Shown here: positions 28,198 to 37,923 of the stretch, in pieces
How the letters are laid out: every line of letters begins with the position of its first letter
How positions within the stretch are numbered: the first letter of the stretch is position 1
Assembly (NCBI RefSeq): GCF_014489595.1
Contig: NZ_CP060790.1
Span: 124,001-188,000, forward strand
From: Paenacidovorax monticola
Lineage (GTDB): Bacteria > Pseudomonadota > Gammaproteobacteria > Burkholderiales > Burkholderiaceae_C
Direction of reading: 5' to 3'
DNA: 64,000 nt
Translations under genes and position numbers: made by a program
Notes under the pieces: generated by a model
Seen by the model: the letters and a program-made list of their open reading frames with translations, nothing else
Told to the model about the DNA's origin: nothing
The model's database searches: none

Positions 28198-29556
28198 ATG
28201 AACGGCACCGCACTCTGCCCGGCCCTGGTCGTGGCCGCCCCGGCCTCGGGCCAGGGCAAGACCACCGTGACCGCGGCCCTGGCGCGCCTGCATGCGCGCC
28301 AGGGGCGGCGTGTACGCGTGTTCAAGTGCGGGCCCGACTTTCTCGACCCCTACTGGCACGAGCTGGCCAGCGGCGCGCCCGTGGAGCAGCTCGACCTGTG
28401 GATGACGGGCGAGGCCGACTGCGCCGCGCGCCTGCACGCTGCCGCGCAGGAGGCCGACCTGGTCCTGGTCGAAGGCGTGATGGGCCTGTTCGACGGGCAG
28501 GACAGCGTGGCCGACCTCGCGCAGCGCTTCGGCATGCCCGTGCTGGCCGTGGTCGATGCCTCGGCCATGGCGGGCACGCTGGGCGCCATTGCCTTCGGCC
28601 TGCGCCATTTCCGCGCGGGCCTGCCCTGGGCCGGCGTGCTGGCCAACCGCGTGGCGGGCGAGCGCCATGCCGACATGCTGCGGGAGGGCCTGGCCGACCC
28701 CGCCGACTGGCTGGGTGCGCTGCCGCGCGTGGCCTTTGACGCCGCATCGCCCAAGCTGCTGCCCGAGCGGCACCTGGGGCTGGTCGCGGCACACGAGCTC
28801 GCCGACGGCCTGCAGCGCCTCGACGCCGCGGCTGACGCGCTGGCGTCCACGCCGCTGGGCCGCATGGACATGGCGGCGCTGCAGCGCTTCGCCGTCGATT
28901 TCGCGCCGCCGCCCATTGAGGAGGCGGGCGGGCGCGTGCCGCCGCTGCTCGCAGGCCGTACCGTGGCCGTGGCGCGCGACGCGGCCTTCTGCTTCATCTA
29001 TCCGGCCAACCTGCAGACGCTCGAACGCCTGGGCGCGCGCGTGGTGCACTTCTCGCCGCTGCGCGACGCGGCCCTGCCGCCCTGCGACGCCGTGTGGCTG
29101 CCCGGCGGCTACCCCGAGCTGCATGCCGAAGCCATCGCCGCCAACACCCGCATGCAGGCCAGCCTGCGCGCCCATGTGGCGGCAGGCCGGCCGCTGTGGG
29201 CAGAATGCGGCGGCATGATGGCGCTGTGCGAATCGATTACGCTGGCCGACGGCCGCGAGCAGCCCCTGTGGGGCCTGCTGCCGGGCCGCGTGGCCATGCA
29301 GCGCCGGCTGGCGGCGCTGGGGCCGCAGCAGCTCGCGCTCGATGCCGGCTGCCTGCGCGGCCATACCTTCCACTACTCGACCTGCGACAGCCCCGCCAGC
29401 GTGCGCACGCGCACCGCGCGGCCCGGCCAGGACGCCGCGCCCGGCGCAGGCGAGGCCCTGTACCAGCAGGGCAGCCTGCAGGCGAGCTACTTCCATGCGT
29501 GGTTCGCTTCGAGCCCGCGGGCCACGGCGTCGCTCTTCGGCGCGGAGCCGGCATGA
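28198..29556 (+). CDS. cobB: Cobyrinate a,c-diamide synthase (CobB/CbiA)
   Basis: 452 residues. A glutamine-dependent amidase that converts (hydrogeno)byrinate or cobyrinate to its a,c-diamide. The N-terminal dethiobiotin-synthetase-like ATP domain has the P-loop APASGQGKTTVT near residue 14 and the segment FKCGPDFLDPYWHE near 41. The C-terminal class I glutaminase domain has the nucleophile Cys in WAECGGMMAL near residue 338 and a catalytic His in HTFHYSTCD near 388. Its stop overlaps the cobU start. It can also amidate imported incomplete corrinoids during salvage. Confidence 0.92.
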   Translation: MNGTALCPALVVAAPASGQGKTTVTAALARLHARQGRRVRVFKCGPDFLDPYWHELASGAPVEQLDLWMTGEADCAARLHAAAQEADLVLVEGVMGLFDGQDSVADLAQRFGMPVLAVVDASAMAGTLGAIAFGLRHFRAGLPWAGVLANRVAGERHADMLREGLADPADWLGALPRVAFDAASPKLLPERHLGLVAAHELADGLQRLDAAADALASTPLGRMDMAALQRFAVDFAPPPIEEAGGRVPPLLAGRTVAVARDAAFCFIYPANLQTLERLGARVVHFSPLRDAALPPCDAVWLPGGYPELHAEAIAANTRMQASLRAHVAAGRPLWAECGGMMALCESITLADGREQPLWGLLPGRVAMQRRLAALGPQQLALDAGCLRGHTFHYSTCDSPASVRTRTARPGQDAAPGAGEALYQQGSLQASYFHAWFASSPRATASLFGAEPA

Positions 29557-30136
29557 ACCCCATGCGCAGCGAGCTGATCCTGGGCGGCCAGAAAAGCGGC
29601 AAGTCGCGCCGCGCCGAGCTGCTCGCGCGCGACTGGCTCGCGCAGTCCGCTGCACACCGCGCGCTGCTCATCGCCACGGCCGAGCCCTGGGACGCCGAGA
29701 TGCGCGAGCGCATCGCGCGCCACCAGCGCGACCGCGCCGGGCGCGTGCCGGGCCTGGCCACGCTCGAGGAGCCGCGCGACCTGGCGGGTGCGCTCGCGCG
29801 CCACGGCCGCGCCGACACGCTGATCGTCGTGGACTGCCTCACGCTGTGGCTCACCAACTGGCTCATGCCCGCGCAGGACGATCGAAAACAAAGGCAGGCA
29901 CTGGCGCTTGAGTGGCAAGCGCAGTCTGCTCTCTTTCTGGAAGGAATTCGGCAGACCCCCGGGCCCGTTGTACTGGTGGGCAACGAAATCGGCCTGGGGT
30001 CATTCCGATGGGGCGCGAGGTGCGCGCCTTCGTCGATGCGCTCGGTCTGCTGAACCAGCAAGCGGCCCAGGCCTGCGAGCGCGTGACGCTCATGGCGGCC
30101 GGATTGCCCCTGACCCTGAAGGCCCCCGCACCATGA
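29553..30136 (+). CDS. cobU: Adenosylcobinamide kinase/guanylyltransferase (CobU/CobP; apparent frameshift)
   Basis: About 194 residues once one G is restored. It phosphorylates adenosylcobinamide and then makes adenosyl-GDP-cobinamide. The P-loop GGQKSGKSRRAE is near residue 11, the guanylylated-histidine region RIARHQRDR near 54, and CLTLWLTNW near 95. After VGNEIGLG the frame is lost at the G4 run 29996-29999; adding one G yields the conserved VIPMGREVRAFVDALGLLNQ tail and a stop overlapping the next start (ATGA). It serves both de novo synthesis and salvage. Confidence 0.9.
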
Positions 30137-31052
30137 ACCCCACACCCCTGCGCCGCATCCTCTGGGTGCTCGCCATCGTCGCCGTGCTGTGCCTGCTCAT
30201 GGCGGGCCTCGCACGGGCTCAGCCAGCGCCGGGCCTGCAGCTCACGGACGACCGGGGCGCACGGTGCAGCTGGCACAGGCGCCGCAGCGCATCGTGAGCC
30301 TGCTGCCCTCGCTGACCGAAAGCGTGTGCGCGCTCGACCAGTGCCACCGCCTCGTGGGCGTGGACCGCTACTCCAACTGGCCCGACGCCGTGCGCCGGCT
30401 GCCGCAGGTGGGCGGTGGCGTCGATCCCAACATCGAGGCCATCGTGGCGCTCAAGCCCGACGTGGTGCTGCTGGCCACCAGTTCACGCGCGAGCGACCGG
30501 CTGGAGGCGCTGGGCGTCAAGGTGGTGGCGCTCGAACCCAAGACCCATGCCGACGTGCGCCGCGTGCTCGGCAAGGTGAGCGACCTGCTGGGCGTGCCGC
30601 GCGAGCAGGGCGCCGAGCGCCTGTGGCGCGTGATCGACGCGGGCGTACAGGCCGCCGGGCAGTCGCTGCCGGCCAAGGTGCGCCAGGGCGGCGGGGCGCG
30701 CGTGTACTTCGAGGTCAGCCGTGGACCCTATGCGGCGGGCGAGGCCTCGTTCATCGGCGAGACGCTCGCGCGCCTGGGCGTGCGCAACGTCGTGCCCGCG
30801 TCGCTCGGGCCGTTTCCGCGCCTGAACCCCGAGTTCGTCGTGCGCGCCAACCCCGACATCATCCTCGTGGCCAACCGCAGCATGCAGCCCATGGTGATGT
30901 ACCCGGGCTGGGCCGGCCTGAAGGCCGTGCGCGAGCAGCGCATCTGCGTGTTCGGCCCCGGCGACTCCGACGTGGTGGTGCGCCCCGGCCCGCGCATGGC
31001 CGAGGCCGCGCGCCTGATCGCCCAATGCCTGGCGGACAAGGCCCCGGGATGA
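30133..31052 (+). CDS. btuF: Cobalamin-type ABC transporter periplasmic binding protein (BtuF-like; apparent frameshift)
   Basis: About 306 residues once one G is restored. A signal peptide (hydrophobic to about residue 28, ending ARAQ) is followed by a helical-backbone binding protein: QRIVSLLPSLTESVCAL near 54, the segment LVGVDRYSNWP near 75, and GGGVDPNIEAIVALKPDVVL near 94, all typical of BtuF/FepB-like proteins. The frame is broken at the G4 run 30254-30257, turning GRTVQLAQ into nonsense; one added G restores it. It captures corrinoids in the periplasm for BtuCD. Both ends overlap neighbours as ATGA. Confidence 0.87.
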
Positions 31053-32071
31053 GCCGCTCCAGCGACATCGCCCCCGACACGCGCCGCAGCGCCTGGCTCG
31101 CGGCCGCGCTGCTGCTCGGCGCGGCCCTGCTGCTGGCCGTGGGCGCGAGTGTGGGCAGCACGGGCTTCGAGAGCCTGCTGCGCATGCGCAGCGACCCTGT
31201 GGCGTGGCAGATCGTGTGGGACATCCGCCTGCCGCGCACGCTGGGCGCATGGCTCGCGGGGGGCTGCTGGGGCTGGCGGGCGCGGTGGCGCAGGGGCTGT
31301 TCCGCAACCCGCTGGCCGACCCGTACCTGCTCGGCAGCGCCTCGGGCGCGGCGCTGGGCGGCGCGGCGGCCATGGCCTTCTTCGGCGTGTCGCCCGTGGC
31401 CGCGCAGTGGATGGCGCGCATCGGCATCACGGGCACGGCCTTCCTGGGGGCCGCGGGCGCGGTGCTGCTCACGCTCATGCTCGCGCGCGGCGTGCAGCAC
31501 GCGCTGCGCCTGCTGCTGGCGGGCGTGATCGTGGGCGTGGTGCTGGGCGCCGTGCGCGACCTCGTGGAGCTGGCCCACCCCGACATCCTGCAGGCCATGC
31601 AGGCCTTCACGCTCGGCAGCACGGCCTTCGTGGGCTGGCAGGCCTGCGTGCTCATGGCGGTGGCGCTGCTGCTCTGCGCCGTGGCGGGCTGGGTGCTCTC
31701 GCGCGCGCTCGACGGGCTCTCGCTCGGCGAAGCCACGGCCACCAGCCTGGGCCTGCCGCTCGCGCCCATGCGCGCGGGCTCGTGGCGGTGCTTGCGCTCG
31801 CGACAGGCGCGGCCGTGGCTCAGACCGGGCTCATCGCCTTCGTGGGCCTGGCCGCGCCGCACCTGGTGCGCTCCATCGTGCGCGTCACGCACGCACGGCA
31901 CGTGCTGCTGTCGTCCCTCATGGGCGCGCTGCTGCTTTTGGCGGCCGACATCCTCGCGCGCTGGGTACTCGCGCCCCAGGAACTGCCCGTGGGCATCCTC
32001 ACGGCGGCGCTGGCGGCAGCTACCTGCTGTGGCTCATGCACCGGCGCACGGCGCGCGGAGCGGTGCTGTGA
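31049..32071 (+). CDS. btuC: Cobalamin-type ABC transporter permease BtuC (three apparent frameshifts)
   Basis: About 341 residues if three bases are restored. It is a FecCD-type permease with about ten helices: RLPRTLGAWLAGG, then LLGLAGAVAQGLFRNPLADPYLLG (the coupling region), LLLAGVIVGVVLGAV, and GLIAFVGLAAPHLVRSIVRVTH near the C-terminus. The reading frame shifts at G6 31258-31263, GGG 31776-31778 and GG 32012-32013, each needing one extra G. With these the protein is continuous and ends in MHRRTARGAVL with a TGA overlapping the btuD GTG. Each loss has the same sign, and three in one gene is the highest count in the window. Confidence 0.86.
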
Positions 32072-32850
32072 GTTCAGTCGCTATCCACGCCCGTCTGGAG
32101 CGCGCCTGCATCGGAAACACCCCGATACTGCACGGCATCGACCTGCCGCTGCCTGCGGGCCGCTGGACCAGCATCGTGGGGCCCAACGGCGCGGGCAAAT
32201 CGACCCTGCTCAAGGTGCTCGCGGGCCTGATGCCGCACGCGGCCGTGCAGGGCGAGGTGGAGCTGCTGGGCCGGCCGATCGCGCGCATCCCGGTGCGCGA
32301 GCGCGCGCGCCTGCTGGCCTGGCTGGGCCAGAACGAATCGGCCGCCGACGACCTCACGAGCTACGACGTGGCCATGCTGGGCCGCCTGCCGCACCAGCCC
32401 TGGCTCGCGCCCGCGAGCCGCGCGGACCATGCCGTGGTGGAGCAGGCCCTGCGCACCACCCAGGCCTGGGAATGGCGCCACCGGCCGCTGGGGCGCCTTT
32501 CGGGCGGCGAGCGCCAGCGCGTGCTGCTGGCGCGCGCGCTCGCGGTGCAGGCGCCCGTGCTGCTCATGGACGAGCCGCTCGCCAACCTCGACCCACCGCA
32601 CCAGACCGACTGGCTGCACACCGTGCGCGGCTTGGTGGCCGGCGGCGGCACCGTGGTCAGCGTGCTGCACGAGGTGTCGATCGCGCTGCAGGCCGATGAC
32701 CTCGTCGTGATGGCCCAGGGCCGCGTGGTGCACCAGGGCGCGTGTGCAGACCCGGCCACGCACGCGGCGCTGGAGCAGGTGTTCGACCACCGCATCCAGG
32801 TGCGCCACATCGATGGCGTGTGGATCGCGCTGCCGCGCATGGATCGCTAG
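32068..32850 (+). CDS. btuD: Cobalamin-type ABC transporter ATP-binding protein BtuD
   Basis: 260 residues. Walker A GPNGAGKSTLLKVLAG is near residue 38, the signature LSGGERQRVLLARAL near 147, and Walker B VLLMDEPLANLDPPHQ near 168. These are typical of FecE/BtuD ATPases. The GTG at 32068 is chosen as start because it forms the GTGA overlap with the btuC stop seen for other coupled genes here, and the sequence before it belongs to btuC. It energises corrinoid import through BtuC. A 72-base gap separates it from the ExbB-like gene. Confidence 0.88.
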   Translation: MSSVAIHARLERACIGNTPILHGIDLPLPAGRWTSIVGPNGAGKSTLLKVLAGLMPHAAVQGEVELLGRPIARIPVRERARLLAWLGQNESAADDLTSYDVAMLGRLPHQPWLAPASRADHAVVEQALRTTQAWEWRHRPLGRLSGGERQRVLLARALAVQAPVLLMDEPLANLDPPHQTDWLHTVRGLVAGGGTVVSVLHEVSIALQADDLVVMAQGRVVHQGACADPATHAALEQVFDHRIQVRHIDGVWIALPRMDR

Positions 32851-32922
32851 CGCGGTCCGATCGATTCAAGCAACCGCCGCATCCGGCCGCCGTGCCGGCC
32901 GCGGCTCCAGGGGAGTGGAGAG

Positions 32923-33393
32923 ATGAATTTGGAAGCAGGTTTCGCCCAGGTAGCGCAGGTGCTGCTGTGGCCCGTGCTGGTGCTCGTGGCGCTGGCCTTC
33001 GTGTACGCCCTGTGGGCCGGTGGCGCCACGCTCATGGAGGCCTGGCAGCGCTGGCGCCTGCCGCATTACCGCTCGCTGCGCGTGGCGCCCGAACTGTCGA
33101 TGGACGAGCTGGAGCTGCAGCTCGTGCGCCAGATCGAGCCCGTGCGCCTGCTCAGCCGCCTGGCCCCCATGCTGGGCCTGATCGCCACCATGGTGCCGCT
33201 GGGCCCCGCGCTGCAGAGCGTGGCGCAGGGCCAGGGCCAGCAGGCGCTGGCCGTGTTCAGCGGCGCCTTCGCGGGCGTGGTGCTGGCGCTCGCGGCGGCG
33301 TCCGTGGGGCTGGTGGTGTACTCGGTGCGCCGCCGCTGGCTGCTGGCCGAGCTGCTGGCCGAGCGCAAGCGCCGCGCGGAGGTGCTGGCATGA
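32923..33393 (+). CDS. MotA/TolQ/ExbB family proton channel protein linked to CobN
   Basis: 156 residues with three membrane segments, about residues 9-36, 75-99 and 110-137. The second helix has SRLAPMLGLIATMVPLG, matching the ExbB/TolQ pattern P-x2-G-L-x2-T with Thr89 in the place of the channel threonine; the third helix has FSGAFAGVVLALAAASVGLVVY. It is smaller than ExbB (about 240 residues) because the cytoplasmic loop is short. GGAGTGGAGAG precedes the ATG. It is translationally coupled to the DUF2149 gene and through it to cobN, so the three products very likely form one membrane complex. What it energises is inferred, not shown. Confidence 0.85.
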   Translation: MNLEAGFAQVAQVLLWPVLVLVALAFVYALWAGGATLMEAWQRWRLPHYRSLRVAPELSMDELELQLVRQIEPVRLLSRLAPMLGLIATMVPLGPALQSVAQGQGQQALAVFSGAFAGVVLALAAASVGLVVYSVRRRWLLAELLAERKRRAEVLA

Positions 33394-33731
33394 GCATCCG
33401 CCACGTGAACATCCTGGCCGAGGAAGACGACGATCCCATGCTCTCGGCCGTGAACCTCGTGGACGTGTTCCTCGTGCTCGTGGTGGCGCTGCTCACGGCC
33501 GTGGCCGTGCGCAGCCAGGCCACGGCGCAGGAGGACGTGACCATCATCCGCAACCCCGGCAAGCCCGACATGGAGATCGTGGTGCGCGAGCAGGGGCGCG
33601 AGGTGCGCTACAAGGGCGCGGGCAGCGCCGCGCAGGGCGCGGGCGTGCGCGCGGGCGTGGCCTACAAGCTCGAGGACGGCAACATCGTCTACATCCCCGA
33701 GGGCGGGGCGGCGGCCGGAGCCGGGCGATGA
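33390..33731 (+). CDS. DUF2149 protein, ExbD-like single-helix membrane protein linked to CobN
   Basis: 113 residues. A short acidic cytoplasmic N-terminus (AEEDDDPML) leads into one membrane helix, NLVDVFLVLVVALLTAVAV (about residues 22-40), then a small soluble domain ending in a Gly/Ala-rich tail. The helix resembles the ExbD/TolR helix (FIDVMLVLLIIFM) and carries an Asp at position 25, where ExbD has its essential proton-carrying Asp. The family is annotated only as DUF2149 and is known to occur beside CobN-like and ExbB-like genes. It overlaps both neighbours as ATGA. An ExbD-like role is my inference from the helix and the context. Confidence 0.8.
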   Translation: MSIRHVNILAEEDDDPMLSAVNLVDVFLVLVVALLTAVAVRSQATAQEDVTIIRNPGKPDMEIVVREQGREVRYKGAGSAAQGAGVRAGVAYKLEDGNIVYIPEGGAAAGAGR

Positions 33732-36700
33732 GCCTCCGGCGCCGGGCGCTCACGGCCTGGCTGGGCCTGGTGGTGTGGCTGGTCTGCGGGGGCGTGCCCG
33801 CGTTCGCCGCGGAAACGGCAGCCGCCCCGCGCCTGCTCTGGATCACGTCGGACATCACCACCGCCGCGCGCACGGCGGCGCTGCAGCGGCTTGCCGAAGG
33901 CGCGGGCTGGTCCTTCACGCACATCGACTACCCGCTCGGCGGCCCCGGCGAGCTGCCGCCTGCGCAGGCCGCGCCGCTGCAGCAGGCGCTCGCCGCCGCT
34001 GCCATGGTGTGGGTGGACGTGCCGCACGCCAGCGTCGAGGCGCGGCTGCGCAAGCTCGTGGGCCCGCGCCTCGATGCCTGGGCCACGGGCAAGCCGCAGC
34101 GCCTCGTGTGGGTGCCCGCCGGCGAGCCCGGCGCGGGCGATGCCGCCGCCTGGAACGCGCAGCCCGCCGCTGCGCGCATGGCGGGCTATCTTCAGGCGGG
34201 CGGTGAGCGCAACCTGGGCCACGCGCTGCAGCTGGCCCGGAGCCTGGTGGCGCAGCAGGCCGCGCCTGCGCTGCCGCCGCCCAGACCTGGCCCGCGCGCG
34301 GCCTGTACCACCCCGATGCGCCCGGCCTGCTGCCCGATGCCGCCGCGTTCGACGCCTGGCGTGCCGAGCGAGCCGACAGCGCCGGCCGGGCAGCTCGCCC
34401 CGCCGTGGCCCTGCTGGTGCACCGCCACCATTTCGTGAACGGCAGCACGGCCTGGATCGATGCCTGGCTGCGCCGCTTCGAGCGCCAGGGCCTCGCGGCC
34501 TATGCGGTGTTTGGCCAACAGCTCAGTGCGGCCTCGCTGCAGGCGCTGCTGGAGGTGCCCGCCAGGGAGGCGGGCGGAGCAGGGCGCCCGCACCCGGCCG
34601 TGCTGGTGCTGCACCAGCTCGTGCCCCAGGCCGCCGCGCTGCAGCCGCTGCTCGCGCGCTGGGGCGTGCCCGTGCTGGCCACGCAGCCCTACCGCGCGGG
34701 CGACGAGGCCGCCTGGGCGGCCGATGCCGCGGGCCTGTCGCTGTCCGACGTGCCCTTCTACCTGGCCCAGCCCGAGGCGGCTGGCGCCATCGACCCCTTG
34801 CTCACCGTAGCCCAGGGCCAGTCCGGAGCCGAGCCGCGCCTGATCGAACGCCAGGCCGATGCCGTGGCGGCCAAGGCGCGGCGCCTGGTGGCGTTGCAGA
34901 CGCGAAAGGCCGCCGACAAGCGCCTCGTGGCCATGGTCTACAACTACCCGCCGGGCGGCAGCAATTTCGGTGCCTCGTTCCTCAACGTGCCGCGCAGCCT
35001 GGAGCAGGTGTCGGGCGCGCTCGCGCAGGCGGGCTACCGCACGCAGCGCGTGCCCGAGCAGCAGTGGATCGATGGGCTCAAGCCCCTGCTCGCGGCCTAC
35101 TACCCGGGGGCCGACCTGCGGGGCCTGCTGGCCTCGGGCCAGGCCGCCGCGCTGCCGCTGGCAGCGTACCAGCGCCATTTCGCCCAGCTTCCCGCCGAGG
35201 TGCAGCGGCGCATGGTGGCGCACTGGGGGGCGCCCGCGCAGAGCCGCTACGTGGTGGACTGGCAGGGCGAGCGCGTGTTCGTGATCCCGCGCCTGCAGGC
35301 GGGCCAGCTGGCGGTGCTGCCCCAGCCCCGCGCGAGGAGACGCTGCACCGGGGCCAGAACCCGTTCATGCACAAGTCCAAGGCCCCGCTGTCGCACCACT
35401 ACCTGGCGGTGTACCTGTGGGCGCAGCGCGAGGCCGACGCGCTGATCCACTTCGGCACGCACGGCACGCAGGAGTGGGCGCCCGGCAAGGCGCGCGCGCT
35501 CGACGTGCACGATGACGCGCTGCTGCCCCTGGGCGATCTGCCCGTGGTCTATCCCTACATCGTGGACAACCTGGGCGAGGCGCTCACGGCCAAGCGGCGC
35601 GGGCGCGCCGTGCTCGTGAGCCACCGCACGCCGGTGTTCTCGCCCGCGGGCTTCGAGGCGCGCATGGCCCACATGCACGAGGTCATGCACGAGTGGGAGA
35701 CTGTGGACGAGGGGCCCACGCGCCGCGCGCTCGAAAAGCAGCTCGTGGCGCAGTTCGTGGAACACCAGCTGCACCGCGACCTGGGCTGGAGCGCCGAGCG
35801 CATCGCGGGCGACTTCAGCGGCTTCCTGGAAATCCTGCACCCCTACCTGGACCAGCTCGCGCAAAGTTCGCAGCCCAAGGGCCTGGCCGTGTTCGGCCGC
35901 GTGCCGCCGCCCGAGCAGCGCCGCCAGACCATCCTGCAGGCGTTGCGCAAGCCGCTCATCGAGGCGCTGGGCGAGGACATCGACGAAGCCTTCCTGATTA
36001 AGCACGACGCCGTGGCCGCCGCGCGCCCCGCGCGCTGGCTGGAACTGGCGCTGCAGGACGCCGAGGCCGCGAGCCGGCTCGACCTGCGCCCGCCGCTGCC
36101 CGATGCATCCGCGCAGCCGGGTGGCCCGGCCGGCGGGCTGGTGCGTGCCGACGACTTCGTGCCCAACCGTGCGGCGCGCAAGCCCATCGACACGCCCGCG
36201 CTGCTGGCGCTGGCCCGGCGTGCGCAGGAGCTGGAGCGCCTGCTCGCCACCGAGGGCGAAATCCCCGGCCTGCTGGCGGCGCTGGAGGGCCGCTTCCTGC
36301 CCGCGGCCTATGGCGGCGATCCGATCCGCAACCCCGAAAGCCTGCCGACGGGCCGCAACCTCACGGGGCTGGACCCGAGCCGCCTGCCCACGCGCCAGGC
36401 CTATGCCGTGGCGCAGACGCTGTTCAACGACTGGTTCAAGGACTATGCCGCGCGCCACGGCGGCCGCGCGCCCGCGCGCATGGCGCTGTCGCTGTGGGCC
36501 GGCGAGACGCTGCGCCACCAGGGCATCATGGAGGCGCAGGCGCTCGTGGCGCTGGGCATGCGCCCCGTGTGGGACGATTCGGGCCGCCCCGTGCGCGTGG
36601 AGGCCATTCCCCCGGCCGAGCTGGGGCGCCCGCGCGTGGACGTGCTGCTGTCCATCACGGGCTCGTACCGTGACCAGTTCCCCGCGCTCATGGCGCTGAT

Positions 36701-37892
36701 CGACCGCGCCGTGGAAGGCGCGGCCGCCGCCGAGCCCGGCAACGCGGTCGCGCGCCACACCGAGGAGGTGGCCGCCGAGCTGCGCCGCGCGGGCCTGCCG
36801 CGCGCGCAGGCCGCGCAACTGGCGCGCGTGCGCGCCTTCGGCAACGCGGCGGGCGACTATGGCACCGGCCTGTCGGATGCCGTGCAGTCCGACGGGCTGC
36901 GCGCGCAGGACGCGCGCCTGGGCGAGATGTTCCTGCAGCGCATGAGCCAGCCCTACCTGGATGGCGAGCCGCTCACGGGCACGCAGGCGGGCGCGGCCGA
37001 CGGTGCGGCCGTGCGGGCCTTGTCGGCCCACCTGCGGCGCACCGACGCGGCGCTCATGTCGCGCAGCTCGCACCTGTATGCCATGGTCAGCTCGGACGAT
37101 CCGTTCCAGTACCTCGGCGGCCTCTCGGCGGCCGCGCGCGCGGCGGGCCGCAAGGACGGGTTGGAGCTGCATGTGAGCCAGCTGCAGGACCTGGGCGAGG
37201 CCACCACCGAAAGCGCGCAGCGCGCCATCGCGCTCGAGATGCAGTCGCGCTACCTGCACCCCGGCTGGCTGCAGGCGCAGAAGGCCGAGGGCTATGCGGG
37301 CACGCTTCAGGTGGTCAAGGCCGTGCAGTTCGCCTGGGGCTGGCAGTCGGTCGAGCCCGGCACGGTGCGCAGCGACCACTGGCAGAGCTTCTACGACGTG
37401 CTGGTGCAGGACCGGCACCGGCTCGGCCTGCCCGAGTGGCTGCGCGAGCATCCGCAGGCCTATGCCCAGGCGCTGGAGCGCCTGGTGCAGGCCCAGCGCC
37501 AGGGTTACTGGCAGGCCGACCAGGCCACGCGCGAGCGGCTGGCGAGCCTGTACCGCGAACTGACCCAGGCCGCACCCCTGGCCAACGAGTTGCCCTCGGT
37601 GCGCCGCTGGGTGGAGCAGGGGGCCGCGCCTACCCATCCCCAGGCCCCGGCGGGCCTGGCTGCCGCAGCGCTCGATCAGGCCGTGCTGCCGCCTCCGCCC
37701 TCGGCGCCCGAGGCCGCGGCCCCGCCCAGCGCGCCGCTGCAGGGCGTGCTGCTGGAGCGCCAGCCTGACACCCCCGTGCCCGACCAGGCCGCGCTGGAGC
37801 GCATGGCGCGCGCCATCGCGCTGCTGGTCATGGCCCTGGTCGTGGCCGGGGGCGCCGCGCGCCAGGCGCTGCGCATTTCCCGGCCCGCCTGA
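33728..37892 (+). CDS. cobN: Exported, membrane-anchored CobN-like metal chelatase (two apparent frameshifts)
   Basis: About 1388 residues once two bases are restored. It belongs to the CobN/BchH family of tetrapyrrole metal chelatase large subunits: ARGLYHPDAPGLLPD near residue 188, YNYPPGGSNFGASFLN near 405, HHYLAVYLWAQREADALIHFGTHGTQEW (split here only by length) near 560, and the C-terminal QFAWGWQSVEPGTVR region near 1205. Unlike cytoplasmic CobN it begins with a signal peptide (RRRALTAWLGLVVWLVCGG, cleavage after AFA) and ends with a membrane helix (ALLVMALVVAGG). Frameshifts are at CCC 34280-34282 and CCCC 35326-35329; the second restores the family motif QPPR. No CobS or CobT AAA+ partner is in the window; the coupled ExbB-like and DUF2149 genes may replace them. 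Cobalt insertion, or metal removal as proposed for HmuS, are both possible. Confidence 0.85.
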
Positions 37893-37923
37893 AACCCTGA
37901 ACCCGAACCGGAAGGAGTCCACC

